Shown: piece after piece, positions 28,284 through 37,346 of the stretch | Position numbering within the stretch: the stretch's first letter is position 1 | Layout: every line of letters starts with the position of its first letter | NCBI GenBank assembly: GCA_942493385.1 | Contig: OW818699.1 | Location: 620,001-684,000 of the forward strand | DNA from: UBA8389 sp942493385 | GTDB lineage: Bacteria > Bacteroidota > Bacteroidia > Bacteroidales > UBA1402 | Length of the DNA stretch: 64,000 bases | Direction: 5' to 3' | Made by a program: the position numbers and the translations under genes | The notes under the pieces: generated by a model | What the model saw: only the letters and a program-made list of their open reading frames with translations | Told to the model about the DNA's origin: nothing | Database searches by the model: none

Positions 28284-30659
28284 TCACTTTTTTACTGTCT
28301 CAATTGTTGATGTGGCATCCGGCAATCCGGGCGTGCTGACGGTAAGTTTGATGCTGCCTTTTTCGTGGGTGGTTCTAAGGACAACCATTGCCCGACCGTG
28401 CCAAGCTTTACGGGTATTTCCGACGTAGGAATCGGCATTTTGGAGGTTTGCGTTGTCCACACCGGCAATGATTCCTGGACCTTCCACTTTGAACGTAAGT
28501 TGATTTTCGACGTTTGGCTGAAGGACCCCGTTTTGGTCGATGAGATCAACGATAACAAAGGTTAGGTCCTGCCCGTCGGCTTTCAATTTTGTACGATCTG
28601 GGGTTAGTTTGATTTTGGATGCTTCACCTGCTGTTTTCAATACAGTCGATTCCAATTCCTTGCCATTTGAAACTCCGACAGCTTTCAAACTGCCTGGTTC
28701 ATAAGGCAATGTAAACGTCGTCTTGAATTCCTGGGCAAGGGTCGTCGGCAATTCGTTGATCAATTTGTCATTCAGGTAAAGGCGTACGGAAGGGTATTTA
28801 GAATAGACCTCCACTTTAATATCCTTGCCTTCTCTGCCTGGCCAAGTCCAACTTTCCCAAGTGGGCCAGACGGACCACATGGTTTCTTGAATTTTCCCAT
28901 TATCGGGGTTGGGCTCTTTGACAGCCATATAGAGTTTCTCGGTGTAGTTCCACAACAAGTTTCGGTAATGCGAAATGGGTTTCCGCCAACCCAACAAGTC
29001 GATATCGCCGCAATAGGCACCATGCCAGGGAAAATAATCGTGTTCCCAATGCTCGCCTTTGACTTCGCCTGGGTAATAGTTGCGACCGATGGCGGATTCG
29101 CCCAAATAATCGAGTGCGGTCCAGACCACATCTCCAATGACATAGTCTTGATTTTGAACGGCTTTCCAATTTTTAAAGGCATCTTTCGGATAGGATTCAG
29201 TCTGCAGGATGATGCGGCTTGGAACACGTTTGTGGTCGCTTTCCGCAAAATGCAAAAAGTAGTTGTAACCGCAGACATCGTGCGCTGCCATGAGGGGATC
29301 GAAGATTTCCCAGCCTTGACTCCAGGTGGTCATGGCTGAAGTGACTGGACGGGTCGGGTCCATTTTTCGGATGCAACCGGCTAGCATTTTTGCCGTTTCC
29401 ACCGCTTGTGGCTCTACGCGTTCAATAATTTCGTTGCCAATGCTCCACATAATGACAGAGGGATGATTCCGGTCGCGCAGAACCATCGATTCGAGGTCAC
29501 GTTGCCACCATTCGTCCAGGATGCTGGCGTAGTCGTACGGGTTCTTGGCTGTTCTCCAACCGTCGAAGGATTCGTCGATGACCATCAAGCCGAGTCGATC
29601 GCAGGCGTTGAGGAAGGCTTCTGAAGGAGGATTGTGCGAAGTGCGCACGGTGTTGAATCCTCCTGATTTCAGCAATTCCACTCTGCGTTCTTCTGCTCTG
29701 TCGAATGCTGCTGCACCAAGGCAACCGTTGTCGTGATGCACGCAACCGCCATTTATCTTGATGGTTTTGCCATTTAGTTCAAAGCCTTTTTCTGCGGAAT
29801 AGTTGAGGGAGCGAATGCCAATGTTGAAGGATTCTTCGTGAAAAGTATTTTTCCCTTGTCTAACACGAACTTTAACTGGATAGAGTTTCGGGTTTTCGGG
29901 CGTCCAAAGGTTAGGTTTAAGCACTGTTAGGTTCTGAAGCACCTCTTTTTCGCTGTTGGCGGCAAGTTGAACGGCAGTTGTCGCTTTGCTGCCAGAGAGT
30001 TCGGACTCCAACTGTAGGGTTTGTTGTTGATCGGTTTCGTTTTTGATCACTGTCCGGATTTCGACCACCGCTTTTTGAGAACTGACTTCTGGTGTGGTGA
30101 TGAACGTGCTCCATTGTTTGAGGTTCAGTGGCTGGGTCACCCTCACCCAGACGTGTCGGTAAATGCCGGAACCGCTGTACCATCGGCAGTTGATTTGTTT
30201 CGAATTGTCCACTCGGACTGCAATAATATTGGGTTTAGTGAACTCTAAATAAGGCGTCATATCCAAGTTGAAAGCGGTGTAACCGTAGGGATGCATGCCC
30301 AGCGATTTTCCATTGATAAAGACTTCAGCATTCATGTAGACGCCGTCGAAACATAGGATCACGCGTTTCCCTTTCCAATCGGAAGGTACATTGAAAGTCT
30401 TTCGGTACCACCCTTCGCCTGCAGGGAAATAGCCGCCTGCACCACCCATCGGATTGGTCTTTTCAATTTTGCCTTCGATGCTCCAATCGTGAGGAAGGTT
30501 CAAGGTGCGCCAATCCGAGTCGTCGAAATTTACAGAAGGGGCGGTCGGGAAGCTACCCAGACTGAATTTCCAGTCATTGTCAAAGAGTTCTTTGGCGTTT
30601 GCTGTCATGGTAGGTAGTGTGATAAAAAGAAGGACAAGAAATCGTAGCGTGTTTTTCAT
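28284..30659 (-). CDS. Secreted GH2 family glycosidase (beta-galactosidase/glucuronidase type)
   Basis: A 791-residue exported enzyme (signal peptide ending TANA). Sugar-binding jelly-roll (about 25-180, LPHDWSIEG, VFINGKSLG), Ig-like domain, TIM barrel with acid/base Glu in WSIGNEI and nucleophile in QTESYP, then a DUF4982-like and a further Big-type sandwich. The motif NGGCVHHDNG and the TSHNPPS stretch are typical of GH2. It lies 8 bp downstream of the FAD oxidoreductase and 30 bp upstream of MBOAT. Its sugar specificity cannot be read from sequence. Confidence 0.92.
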   Translation of the reverse strand: MKNTLRFLVLLFITLPTMTANAKELFDNDWKFSLGSFPTAPSVNFDDSDWRTLNLPHDWSIEGKIEKTNPMGGAGGYFPAGEGWYRKTFNVPSDWKGKRVILCFDGVYMNAEVFINGKSLGMHPYGYTAFNLDMTPYLEFTKPNIIAVRVDNSKQINCRWYSGSGIYRHVWVRVTQPLNLKQWSTFITTPEVSSQKAVVEIRTVIKNETDQQQTLQLESELSGSKATTAVQLAANSEKEVLQNLTVLKPNLWTPENPKLYPVKVRVRQGKNTFHEESFNIGIRSLNYSAEKGFELNGKTIKINGGCVHHDNGCLGAAAFDRAEERRVELLKSGGFNTVRTSHNPPSEAFLNACDRLGLMVIDESFDGWRTAKNPYDYASILDEWWQRDLESMVLRDRNHPSVIMWSIGNEIIERVEPQAVETAKMLAGCIRKMDPTRPVTSAMTTWSQGWEIFDPLMAAHDVCGYNYFLHFAESDHKRVPSRIILQTESYPKDAFKNWKAVQNQDYVIGDVVWTALDYLGESAIGRNYYPGEVKGEHWEHDYFPWHGAYCGDIDLLGWRKPISHYRNLLWNYTEKLYMAVKEPNPDNGKIQETMWSVWPTWESWTWPGREGKDIKVEVYSKYPSVRLYLNDKLINELPTTLAQEFKTTFTLPYEPGSLKAVGVSNGKELESTVLKTAGEASKIKLTPDRTKLKADGQDLTFVIVDLIDQNGVLQPNVENQLTFKVEGPGIIAGVDNANLQNADSYVGNTRKAWHGRAMVVLRTTHEKGSIKLTVSTPGLPDATSTIETVKK

Positions 30660-30667
30660 GGAACTTT

Positions 30668-32278
30668 TTAGTGATTCTTAAGTACTTTATCTGCAGCAAG
30701 TTTGCCTGTCAATATGGATATTGGCAAGCCTGAAGGACTGTATGACCATTGACCTGCTTGATAAACCGAAGGAATTGGGGTGTCGACTGATTTGTTGACC
30801 TTCAAGGTTTTCGTTACTGCTGGCATGAATGGATTGGTGAAAGCCCATCCGGTAATACCACCCTCGGTATTACCAGTCAGTTTCTCGATGGTGAGTGGTG
30901 ATGAGGAGAATTGACCGGAAACCTTTTTCTTGAGTCCGGGAAAAATGCTTTCATCCAGAATGTCGATGGAAAGTTGCTCCATGTATACCTTCATTTCTTC
31001 CGTCCAGCCGAAATCATCGATCTTTTTGGCCAGTCGATAATCGAAAAGCAGACTGACCACCAGTCCGACTTTCCCCTCTGGTGCCAAGTCCGCATCGCGC
31101 AAAACTGGTAAGGCGATTTCGAACGTATTCAGCTTGAAGTAATCGCTGATATACGCTTTTACTTTGCTTTTCAAGACTTCATTCTCCGGTTGGATGGTTT
31201 TAAGATTTAAAAAAAGATCGATATCGTCTTTGTTCACGACTGACAATCCTCTTTTATCGGGAGTATAGAAGAAATGCCCTGTACAGATTTCGGAAAAGTA
31301 GCTTTTTTGTTCATCGACTGTGAGATAGACCGTGAAGACAGAGTCACCACCTCGCAATTCTTTCAAAGCTGTTCGCTTATCCAAGATGTTTTGAATCAAA
31401 TTTTGGTCGTGCAATTCTTCGACAGTCTGTATGTTATAAAGCTGTTTCAGGTCGCCGGTCCAAATCAAATCCCGATATTCCGTGCGGTTGCCCTCGGAAT
31501 CCTCCACATACTTCAATTCCGGCTGAAGGCGTTCAATCTTCACGGAAGTTTTTATAACACCACCGTGCTCTACGATGTAATCGGTCATCTTGTTGATCAA
31601 GGTCGCTGTGCCACCTTTGGGGTAATAATAGTCCAAATACAGGCTGAAATAACTCAAGGCAAAGGAGGTCGGTGTCTTTTGAAAGAAATGTTGGGCTATG
31701 ATGTCTATGAGCGATTGATTTCGGGTGAAGCGTCTGATGTAGTCTTCGACCGGTTCAATAAGACTGTCTATTTTACGGACGGTCATCAAAAATTTGAACA
31801 GCCATGGGAAGATGACCTTCATAAAGTATTTCTGGTCTTTCTTAATGTCTAAGAAGGCTGGGTTGTCAATGCCGTAGAGTACGTCCATGTACCCCATGAT
31901 TTTCTTGATTTCCTTGACTATGGCGGTTACATCTTCCTTGTTTTCCGGAAATTGGTTTTTTAGAAAATCTTCATAATCGGCAACGCTGGTTTTGTCCTTT
32001 AGCTTGATTACTTGGTCGGCAATGCCGATGGACACGTTGCTTTTTTGAAAATCGACCTCGATGCCCAATTGCTTGAGCATGGGGAATACAATGCCTGAAT
32101 TCTCGATGGAACGCAATCCTCCGTCAAAATAGACCCCGTTGCGTTCAAAGGTTTGTACCAACCCGCCTGTTTTGTATTGTCGCTCAAAAAGGATTACCGA
32201 TCGGCCGGCTTTTGCCAGAAATGCCGCCGAAGTCAGGCCGGCTATTCCACCTCCGACCACTACTGCATCATACTTCAT
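30668..32278 (-). CDS. FAD-dependent oxidoreductase of the CrtI/CrtISO/retinol-saturase family
   Basis: A 536-residue flavoprotein. The N-terminal FAD motif is VVVGGGIAGLTSAAFLAKAG followed by an acidic strand end (ILFERQ). The C-terminal flavin motif is SVYQAGQWSYSPSGLPISILTGKLAADKVL. The overall plan is that of phytoene desaturase, carotenoid isomerase and retinol 13,14-reductase. No phytoene synthase is nearby, so a carotenoid role is not supported. It overlaps the upstream SDR by 11 bp and precedes GH2 by 8 bp. Substrate unknown. Confidence 0.85.
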   Translation of the reverse strand: MKYDAVVVGGGIAGLTSAAFLAKAGRSVILFERQYKTGGLVQTFERNGVYFDGGLRSIENSGIVFPMLKQLGIEVDFQKSNVSIGIADQVIKLKDKTSVADYEDFLKNQFPENKEDVTAIVKEIKKIMGYMDVLYGIDNPAFLDIKKDQKYFMKVIFPWLFKFLMTVRKIDSLIEPVEDYIRRFTRNQSLIDIIAQHFFQKTPTSFALSYFSLYLDYYYPKGGTATLINKMTDYIVEHGGVIKTSVKIERLQPELKYVEDSEGNRTEYRDLIWTGDLKQLYNIQTVEELHDQNLIQNILDKRTALKELRGGDSVFTVYLTVDEQKSYFSEICTGHFFYTPDKRGLSVVNKDDIDLFLNLKTIQPENEVLKSKVKAYISDYFKLNTFEIALPVLRDADLAPEGKVGLVVSLLFDYRLAKKIDDFGWTEEMKVYMEQLSIDILDESIFPGLKKKVSGQFSSSPLTIEKLTGNTEGGITGWAFTNPFMPAVTKTLKVNKSVDTPIPSVYQAGQWSYSPSGLPISILTGKLAADKVLKNH

Positions 32279-33215
32279 AAACGTACTCGTTTTCTAGTTT
32301 TGTCAATTCAATACTTTTTTTAAAAACCTGCAAGCCAATTTCACGGTTTCTGGCGTGGGGTGCTGTAATTTCTTCGTTGGTAAGGTTGAAGAATTTGCCG
32401 CTGACGCCTTCCATTTCTGGAGCTGAGGCCAGGTAATAGATGGCTGCCCCTGATATAATCGGACTTTTAAGTCCAGGTTGAATGAGGTATCGGGAAAAAA
32501 GATTGTAGAAGGTGCCATTGTTGGTTCCGATATTCGATTTTACTGCTCCTGGGTGCATGGCATTGATGGTTACGCCCTTGTCTTTAAGCAGATCGCTCAA
32601 TTCCCATACGGTCATCAATTGGGCCGTTTTTGAAGCACCATAACCCTTATAGCCGTTGTAACGACGCTTTTCCCAATTTAGGTCGTCCAATCGGAGACCG
32701 TTGAACCGGTGGCCTTCGGAGTTGATCTGAATGATTCGTGAAGGGGCACTTTCAACCATGCGTTTCAGCAACAAACTGGTAATGAGAAAGGAAGCTAAGT
32801 GATTTACGGCAAAAGCAGCCTCATGACCGTCGACCGTCAAGTGCCTTGTGGTGTTGTGAATTCCTGCGTTGTTGATCAACACATCTAGTCTGGGAAACTT
32901 CTTTAGGATTTCCAGTGTTGCTTTTCGCACTTGGCTTAAATCGGCAAAATCTGCCAAAAAATAGTCTGGTTCATAGGTGGTTATCGAACGAATTTCTGCG
33001 CACAATTGTTCAGCCTTTTCCTTATTTCGAACCATTAGGATGATTTTTGCCCCGGCTTTTGCCAACCGAAGTGCCGTTTCACGACCTACACCGGATGTGG
33101 CGCCGGTGATGATGCAAATTTTTCCGTCCATGGAAGTGGTGGAAACTTTTTGTGGTAAACGGCCTGCTCTAAGGAAATCAAGCTCTTCAGGCATGGTGAA
33201 TTTAGCGCCCATCAT
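32268..33215 (-). CDS. Short-chain dehydrogenase/reductase, retinol-dehydrogenase-like
   Basis: A 315-residue classical SDR. The cofactor motif is TGATSGVGRE, followed by MVRNKEKA (Arg-rich, favouring NADP). It also has NNAGIH, the catalytic Ser in QINSEG and YGASK for Tyr-x3-Lys. An N-terminal extension of about 30 residues precedes the Rossmann fold. It overlaps the SnoaL-like gene by 4 bp and the FAD enzyme by 11 bp, so the three are translated together and likely act on one substrate. Confidence 0.9.
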   Translation of the reverse strand: MMGAKFTMPEELDFLRAGRLPQKVSTTSMDGKICIITGATSGVGRETALRLAKAGAKIILMVRNKEKAEQLCAEIRSITTYEPDYFLADFADLSQVRKATLEILKKFPRLDVLINNAGIHNTTRHLTVDGHEAAFAVNHLASFLITSLLLKRMVESAPSRIIQINSEGHRFNGLRLDDLNWEKRRYNGYKGYGASKTAQLMTVWELSDLLKDKGVTINAMHPGAVKSNIGTNNGTFYNLFSRYLIQPGLKSPIISGAAIYYLASAPEMEGVSGKFFNLTNEEITAPHARNREIGLQVFKKSIELTKLENEYVYEV

Positions 33216-33655
33216 CCGAATTTTTTGATTAGAAACCGACGGTACATCTTATTGAAATGAGGAATGTTGTTGAACATATCCCCCCACAGATCGTAATAAT
33301 CGCGTTGCTCCAATATATAACCATCGTTGCTGATGGTCAGTTTTGTGGAACCGTAAATGGGGGTACTTGGGTATTTCTTGAACATCATGGTCATGATCCA
33401 ATCGAAGAGGATGACATTTTCGTTTTGGGCGATGGAGACGATTTCCATGTTCAGTTGCTCCGTACGCTTGGTTAATCGGTTGCACATGGCTGTAAAATCA
33501 TTGATCCCTTCAATGCGCTGAATGGTATCCTGAAAGACAATATCGTTGTGATAATATTTGAAGATGTGCGACCAATCTGGTTTACCCTCTGTGTTGTATG
33601 TTTTTGACCACAATTCCTTAATGGTAGTGACGTTGAGTATGTTTTTTTCAGGCAT
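33212..33655 (-). CDS. SnoaL/NTF2-like small protein
   Basis: A 147-residue protein of the SnoaL/NTF2 cone-shaped fold: helix, then WSHIFKYYHNDIVFQDTIQRIEG, then curved beta-sheet strands ending in RDYYDLWGDMFNNIP. This is often an isomerase, cyclase or lipid-binding fold. It is the first gene of the six-gene minus-strand unit and overlaps the SDR by 4 bp. The function is not predictable beyond binding a hydrophobic ligand. Confidence 0.78.
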   Translation of the reverse strand: MPEKNILNVTTIKELWSKTYNTEGKPDWSHIFKYYHNDIVFQDTIQRIEGINDFTAMCNRLTKRTEQLNMEIVSIAQNENVILFDWIMTMMFKKYPSTPIYGSTKLTISNDGYILEQRDYYDLWGDMFNNIPHFNKMYRRFLIKKFG

Positions 33656-33671
33656 TTCCTACAATTTTTTT

Positions 33672-33703
33672 GAAAGATACTTTTTTTTGATAGTTACTAC
33701 AAA
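33672..33703 (-). promoter_or_regulatory. Candidate promoter of the SnoaL-SDR-FAD-GH2-MBOAT-SGNH unit
   Basis: On the minus strand, a -33 TTTG (33703-33700), a 20-bp spacer and TATCTTTC (33679-33672, one mismatch to TAnnTTTG). The spacing fits Bacteroidetes sigma-ABfr promoters. Transcription would start about 10 bp before the ATG at 33655. Confidence 0.4.
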
Positions 33704-33938
33704 ATCAATCTCAAAAAAAAGTGTTGAAAAAGAACCAACTCACGGCATAAATGTCCATTTTTAAGTAGATGGCGTTTATAATAGATGCAGTCTATCAGAT
33801 GATAGTTTTCATAGACGCAAAATAGTTTGCCAATGGTAGTACGAATTGCCTAAATGTATTTTACTTTTACCCATCGTATTCATTTACGGTACTTTAATCA
33901 TTCAATCATAAGACTTATAGCAGACCACAAAGACAATC

Positions 33939-35288
33939 ATGAAGTATGATATTGGGATAATTGGCGGCGGACCGGCAGGTTACAACGCAGCAGAAAAAGC
34001 AGCGGAAAACGGACTGAAAGTTATATTGTTCGAGAAGAATGCCGTTGGAGGTGTTTGTCTCAATGAAGGTTGTATTCCAACCAAAACGCTTTTGTATTCG
34101 GCAAAATTATTGGACAATGCGAAATCGGCCTCCAAGTATGGAATTAATATCGAAGAAGCTCCAACCTTCGATTTGGAGAAAATAATCAATCGTAAGGACA
34201 AAGTTGTCAAACAAATGACGGCCGGGGTCAAGATGAAACTCGACAACGCCGGTGTGACTGTGGTTCAAGGTGCAGCCATCTTGAAGGGCGAGGCTGATGG
34301 AAACATACACATCGCCTGCGGAGAAGAGGTTTTTGAAACGAGTTATGTATTGCTTTGCACGGGATCTGAAACGGTAGTTCCACCGATAAAAGGATTGTCG
34401 GAAATCGATTATTGGACTTCCAAGGAAGCCTTGGAGTCAAAAATACTTCCTAAATCGCTTGCCATCATCGGTGGCGGTGTCATTGGCATGGAATTCGCCT
34501 CCTTTTTCAACAGCATGGGTGTCAAGGTCAGCGTCATTGAAATGATGCCGGAAATATTGGGTGCGATGGACAAGGAGACTTCCAAAATGTTGCGTTCCAT
34601 CTATGCCAAAAAGGGTATCGAGTTCCATCTGGATACCAAAGTCACCGAAGTCAGTGCCACGCAGGTTTTTGTAGAGAAAAATGGTAAAAGTGCTGTCCTG
34701 GAAGCAGAAAAAATACTGCTCAGTGTCGGTAGAAGGCCGATAACCGCCGGTTTGGGGTTGGAAACACTGAACATTGAGATGGATCGAAGTGCAGTCAAAG
34801 TGAACGAGTTCATGCAAACATCTCATCCACAAGTGTATGCCAGTGGTGACATCACTGGTTTTTCCATGTTGGCGCATACGGCTTACAGGGAGGGCGAAGT
34901 AGCCATCAATCGGATTTCGGGCATGGAAGATGTCATGTCGTATCGTGCCATACCCGGAGTGGTCTATACCAATCCCGAAATAGCAGGAATCGGAGAGACC
35001 GAAGAAGCCTTGAAGGCCAAGGGAGCAAGATTCAGAGTTCTGAAATTGCCAATGGCTTACTCCGGAAGGTACGTTGCTGAAAATGAACAAGGCAACGGAC
35101 TCTGCAAACTAATTTTGGATGAATTCGACCGCATCATCGGCTGTCATATTTTGGGAAACCCCGCTTCCGAAATCATCGTGGTGGCAGGGGTGGCCATCGA
35201 AAACGGTTTCACCGTGGAAGAGTTCCAAAAAATTGTTTTTCCGCATCCGACAGTGGCTGAAATCATCCGTGAAAGCTTATTCGCCTAA
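33939..35288 (+). CDS. lpdA: Dihydrolipoyl dehydrogenase (E3)
   Basis: Reoxidises the lipoyl arm of the 2-oxoacid dehydrogenase complex with NAD+. 449 residues. It has the FAD motif GIIGGGPAGYNAA, the redox disulfide in GGVCLNEGCIPTKTL, the NAD motif AIIGGGVIGMEFASFF and the C-terminal catalytic His-Glu motif HPHPTVAEII. Normal length. It is the first gene of the lpdA-lplA-E2-E1-flavodoxin operon. lplA starts 4 bp after its stop. The upstream gap of 283 bp holds no gene. Confidence 0.95.
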   Translation: MKYDIGIIGGGPAGYNAAEKAAENGLKVILFEKNAVGGVCLNEGCIPTKTLLYSAKLLDNAKSASKYGINIEEAPTFDLEKIINRKDKVVKQMTAGVKMKLDNAGVTVVQGAAILKGEADGNIHIACGEEVFETSYVLLCTGSETVVPPIKGLSEIDYWTSKEALESKILPKSLAIIGGGVIGMEFASFFNSMGVKVSVIEMMPEILGAMDKETSKMLRSIYAKKGIEFHLDTKVTEVSATQVFVEKNGKSAVLEAEKILLSVGRRPITAGLGLETLNIEMDRSAVKVNEFMQTSHPQVYASGDITGFSMLAHTAYREGEVAINRISGMEDVMSYRAIPGVVYTNPEIAGIGETEEALKAKGARFRVLKLPMAYSGRYVAENEQGNGLCKLILDEFDRIIGCHILGNPASEIIVVAGVAIENGFTVEEFQKIVFPHPTVAEIIRESLFA

Positions 35289-35292
35289 AACT

Positions 35293-36021
35293 ATGATTTG
35301 CATCGATAATACCAATACGGACGCCTACTTCAATCTGGCAGCAGAAGAATACCTCCTGAAGAATTTCTCCAGCGATGTGTTCATGTTGTGGCAGAATGAT
35401 GCTTCCGTGATTATCGGTAAACATCAGGACATTCAGGCTGAAGTCAACTTGGATTTTGCCAGTAAGAATCAAATCAAAGTGGCTCGTCGATATTCCGGTG
35501 GTGGTGCGGTATACCACGATTCGGGCAATCTGAACTTGACGTTCATCGAATCGAGCAACCACCCGGATTTTGGAAAATATACCAGACAAATCCTCGAAAT
35601 ACTTTCGACAATTGGCATTCAGGCACAAGCTGACGAACGCCAATCCATTTACATAGACGGGTTTAAGATATCGGGCTCTGCCCAATTCATTCGCAAGGAC
35701 AAGGTGATGTTCCACGCTTCGTTGCTTTTTTCCACCGATTTGAGCAACTTGACCTACATCTTGAACAGTACGTACAGCGCTCCCGAAAATGGGCTTCAGC
35801 CAAAACGCTATGTGAAATCGGTGAAAAGCCCGGTGACCAACATCAGCGAACATTTAAAAGACCCTTTGCAACTATCCGATTTCAAGCGGATTATTATTGG
35901 AAGCCTACTTGGAGACCGGGCAGGGAACAGCCTTTATACATTCAACAAAGAAGATATTTCAGCCATAATCAAATTGAAAAATGAAAAATATTCCACAACC
36001 AACTGGAATTACAATGCTTAA
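35293..36021 (+). CDS. lplA: Lipoate-protein ligase
   Basis: Attaches lipoate to the E2 lipoyl domain. 242 residues. BPL/LplA fold with RRYSGGGAVYHDSGNLNLTF (lipoyl-AMP pocket) and the substrate-binding Lys in DGFKISGSAQ. The start is the ATG at 35293, 4 bp after the lpdA stop. The frame stays open to 35119 inside lpdA, but that extension encodes no sensible protein. The small C-terminal accessory domain is short. Placement between E3 and E2 argues for dedicated lipoylation of this complex, probably from scavenged lipoate. Confidence 0.92.
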   Translation: MICIDNTNTDAYFNLAAEEYLLKNFSSDVFMLWQNDASVIIGKHQDIQAEVNLDFASKNQIKVARRYSGGGAVYHDSGNLNLTFIESSNHPDFGKYTRQILEILSTIGIQAQADERQSIYIDGFKISGSAQFIRKDKVMFHASLLFSTDLSNLTYILNSTYSAPENGLQPKRYVKSVKSPVTNISEHLKDPLQLSDFKRIIIGSLLGDRAGNSLYTFNKEDISAIIKLKNEKYSTTNWNYNA

Positions 36022-36032
36022 AACATACGAAG

Positions 36033-37346
36033 ATGTCAACATTTGAAATCAAAATGCCAAAGCTTGGTGAAAGCATCACAGAAGGCACCATCATTACTTG
36101 GTCCGTCAAAGTAGGCGATGCCATTCAGGAAGACGATATCCTGTTTGAAGTTACCACGGCCAAAGTGAATGCGGAAGTACCTTCTCCGGTAGAAGGCACC
36201 ATTCTTGAGATTCTTTACAAGGAGGGAGAAACTGTTGAAGTTGGAACCGTCGTCGCTCGGGTGAAACTAGAGGGAGCGGATTCTACGGATACGGTCGCTG
36301 AAACTGCCCCTGCTGAAGCCGCTAAAACAGAGCCCGCTAAGACAGAGCCCGCTAAAACCGAGTCCTCGAAAACGTCCTCCGCAACTGTCGTTTCAGAAGT
36401 TAAGGAAGAAGCCAAATGGTATTCGCCTGCCGTTATGCACTTAGCCAAAGAAGCCGGGATTGCACCAGCTGAATTGGATAAACTGACTGGGACCGGATAC
36501 TTGGGAAGGTTGAGCAAAAAGGACGTTGTCAGTTTTATCGATCAAAAGAAAAACGGTCCATCAACCGCTGCCGCTCCACAAAAACGCCTTTTACCTGTGC
36601 CACCGTCACTTCCCGAAGCGACTGCACCAGTAGTAAAGAGCTTCACCGGTGAGGCCGATTTCATCGAAATGGATCCTGTCGCCCGCATCATTGCCGACCG
36701 AATGGTTCAGTCGAAAAAGATTTCGGCACATGTGACTACGGTTGTCGAAGTGGATGTGACCAAGTTGGTGAATTGGCGCAAAAAGGAGAAAGATGCTTTT
36801 CAAAAACAAGAAGGCATCAGCCTGACCTATATGCCGGCTATCGTCGAAGCGACGACCAAAGCATTGAAGGATTTCCCGAAAGTGAACGCTTCGGTGGAAG
36901 GCACTCGATTTGTCCTGAAGAAGCACATCAACATGGGTATCGCTGTTTCCCTGGACGATGGAAACCTTATTGTGCCCGTCATCCACGATGCCGACAAACT
37001 CAGCTTGAGCGGAGTAGCGCATGCCATTGACACGTTGGCCATCAAGGCCCGTTCCAGCAAGTTGAAACTCGAAGAAATTGAAGGTGGGACCTTTACCATC
37101 ACCAACTTCGGAACGTTTAGGAACCTTTTCGGTACGCCCATCATCAATCAACCCGAAGTGGCCATTCTCGGGGTAGGTTATATTGAAAAGAAGCCAGCTG
37201 TCATTGAGACTCCAGAAGGTGACGTCATCGCCATTCGGCATAAGATGTATCTGTCGCTCACGTACGACCACCGCATTATTAATGGTGCCATGGGTGGAGC
37301 TTTTGTAAAACGAATTGCTGACTATTTAGAAAACTGGAAAGGATGA
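36033..37346 (+). CDS. 2-oxoacid dehydrogenase dihydrolipoamide acyltransferase (E2)
   Basis: Core acyltransferase, 437 residues. One lipoyl domain (1-78; lipoyl Lys44 in TTAKVNAE), an Ala/Thr/Glu/Lys-rich linker, a peripheral subunit-binding domain (about 138-180; YSPAVMHLAKEAG...LGRLSKKDV) and the catalytic domain (about 210-437). The catalytic motif is DHRIINGA, so the His is present and the usual Asp of HxxxDG is Asn. One lipoyl domain and a fused E1 downstream suggest a branched-chain 2-oxoacid, acetoin or pyruvate complex, and the sequence does not decide which. E1 overlaps by 4 bp. Confidence 0.92.
   Translation: MSTFEIKMPKLGESITEGTIITWSVKVGDAIQEDDILFEVTTAKVNAEVPSPVEGTILEILYKEGETVEVGTVVARVKLEGADSTDTVAETAPAEAAKTEPAKTEPAKTESSKTSSATVVSEVKEEAKWYSPAVMHLAKEAGIAPAELDKLTGTGYLGRLSKKDVVSFIDQKKNGPSTAAAPQKRLLPVPPSLPEATAPVVKSFTGEADFIEMDPVARIIADRMVQSKKISAHVTTVVEVDVTKLVNWRKKEKDAFQKQEGISLTYMPAIVEATTKALKDFPKVNASVEGTRFVLKKHINMGIAVSLDDGNLIVPVIHDADKLSLSGVAHAIDTLAIKARSSKLKLEEIEGGTFTITNFGTFRNLFGTPIINQPEVAILGVGYIEKKPAVIETPEGDVIAIRHKMYLSLTYDHRIINGAMGGAFVKRIADYLENWKG
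36321..36365 (+). repeat. Three tandem 15-bp repeats encoding the E2 linker
   Basis: Three near-identical units, GCTAAAACAGAGCCC-like, at 36321, 36336 and 36351, each coding for AKTEP or a variant. They lie between the lipoyl and subunit-binding domains, where flexible Ala/Pro-rich linkers are normal, so this is a slippage-type coding repeat. Confidence 0.85.

Noticed and set aside
30668..33215. Carotenoid biosynthesis cluster
   Set aside because: The CrtISO-like enzyme has no phytoene synthase or cyclase nearby.
33766..33820. TAGATGGCG, TAGATGCAG, TAGACGCAA repeats before lpdA
   Set aside because: Three short, imperfect copies at uneven spacing with small inverted repeats; too weak to call an operator.
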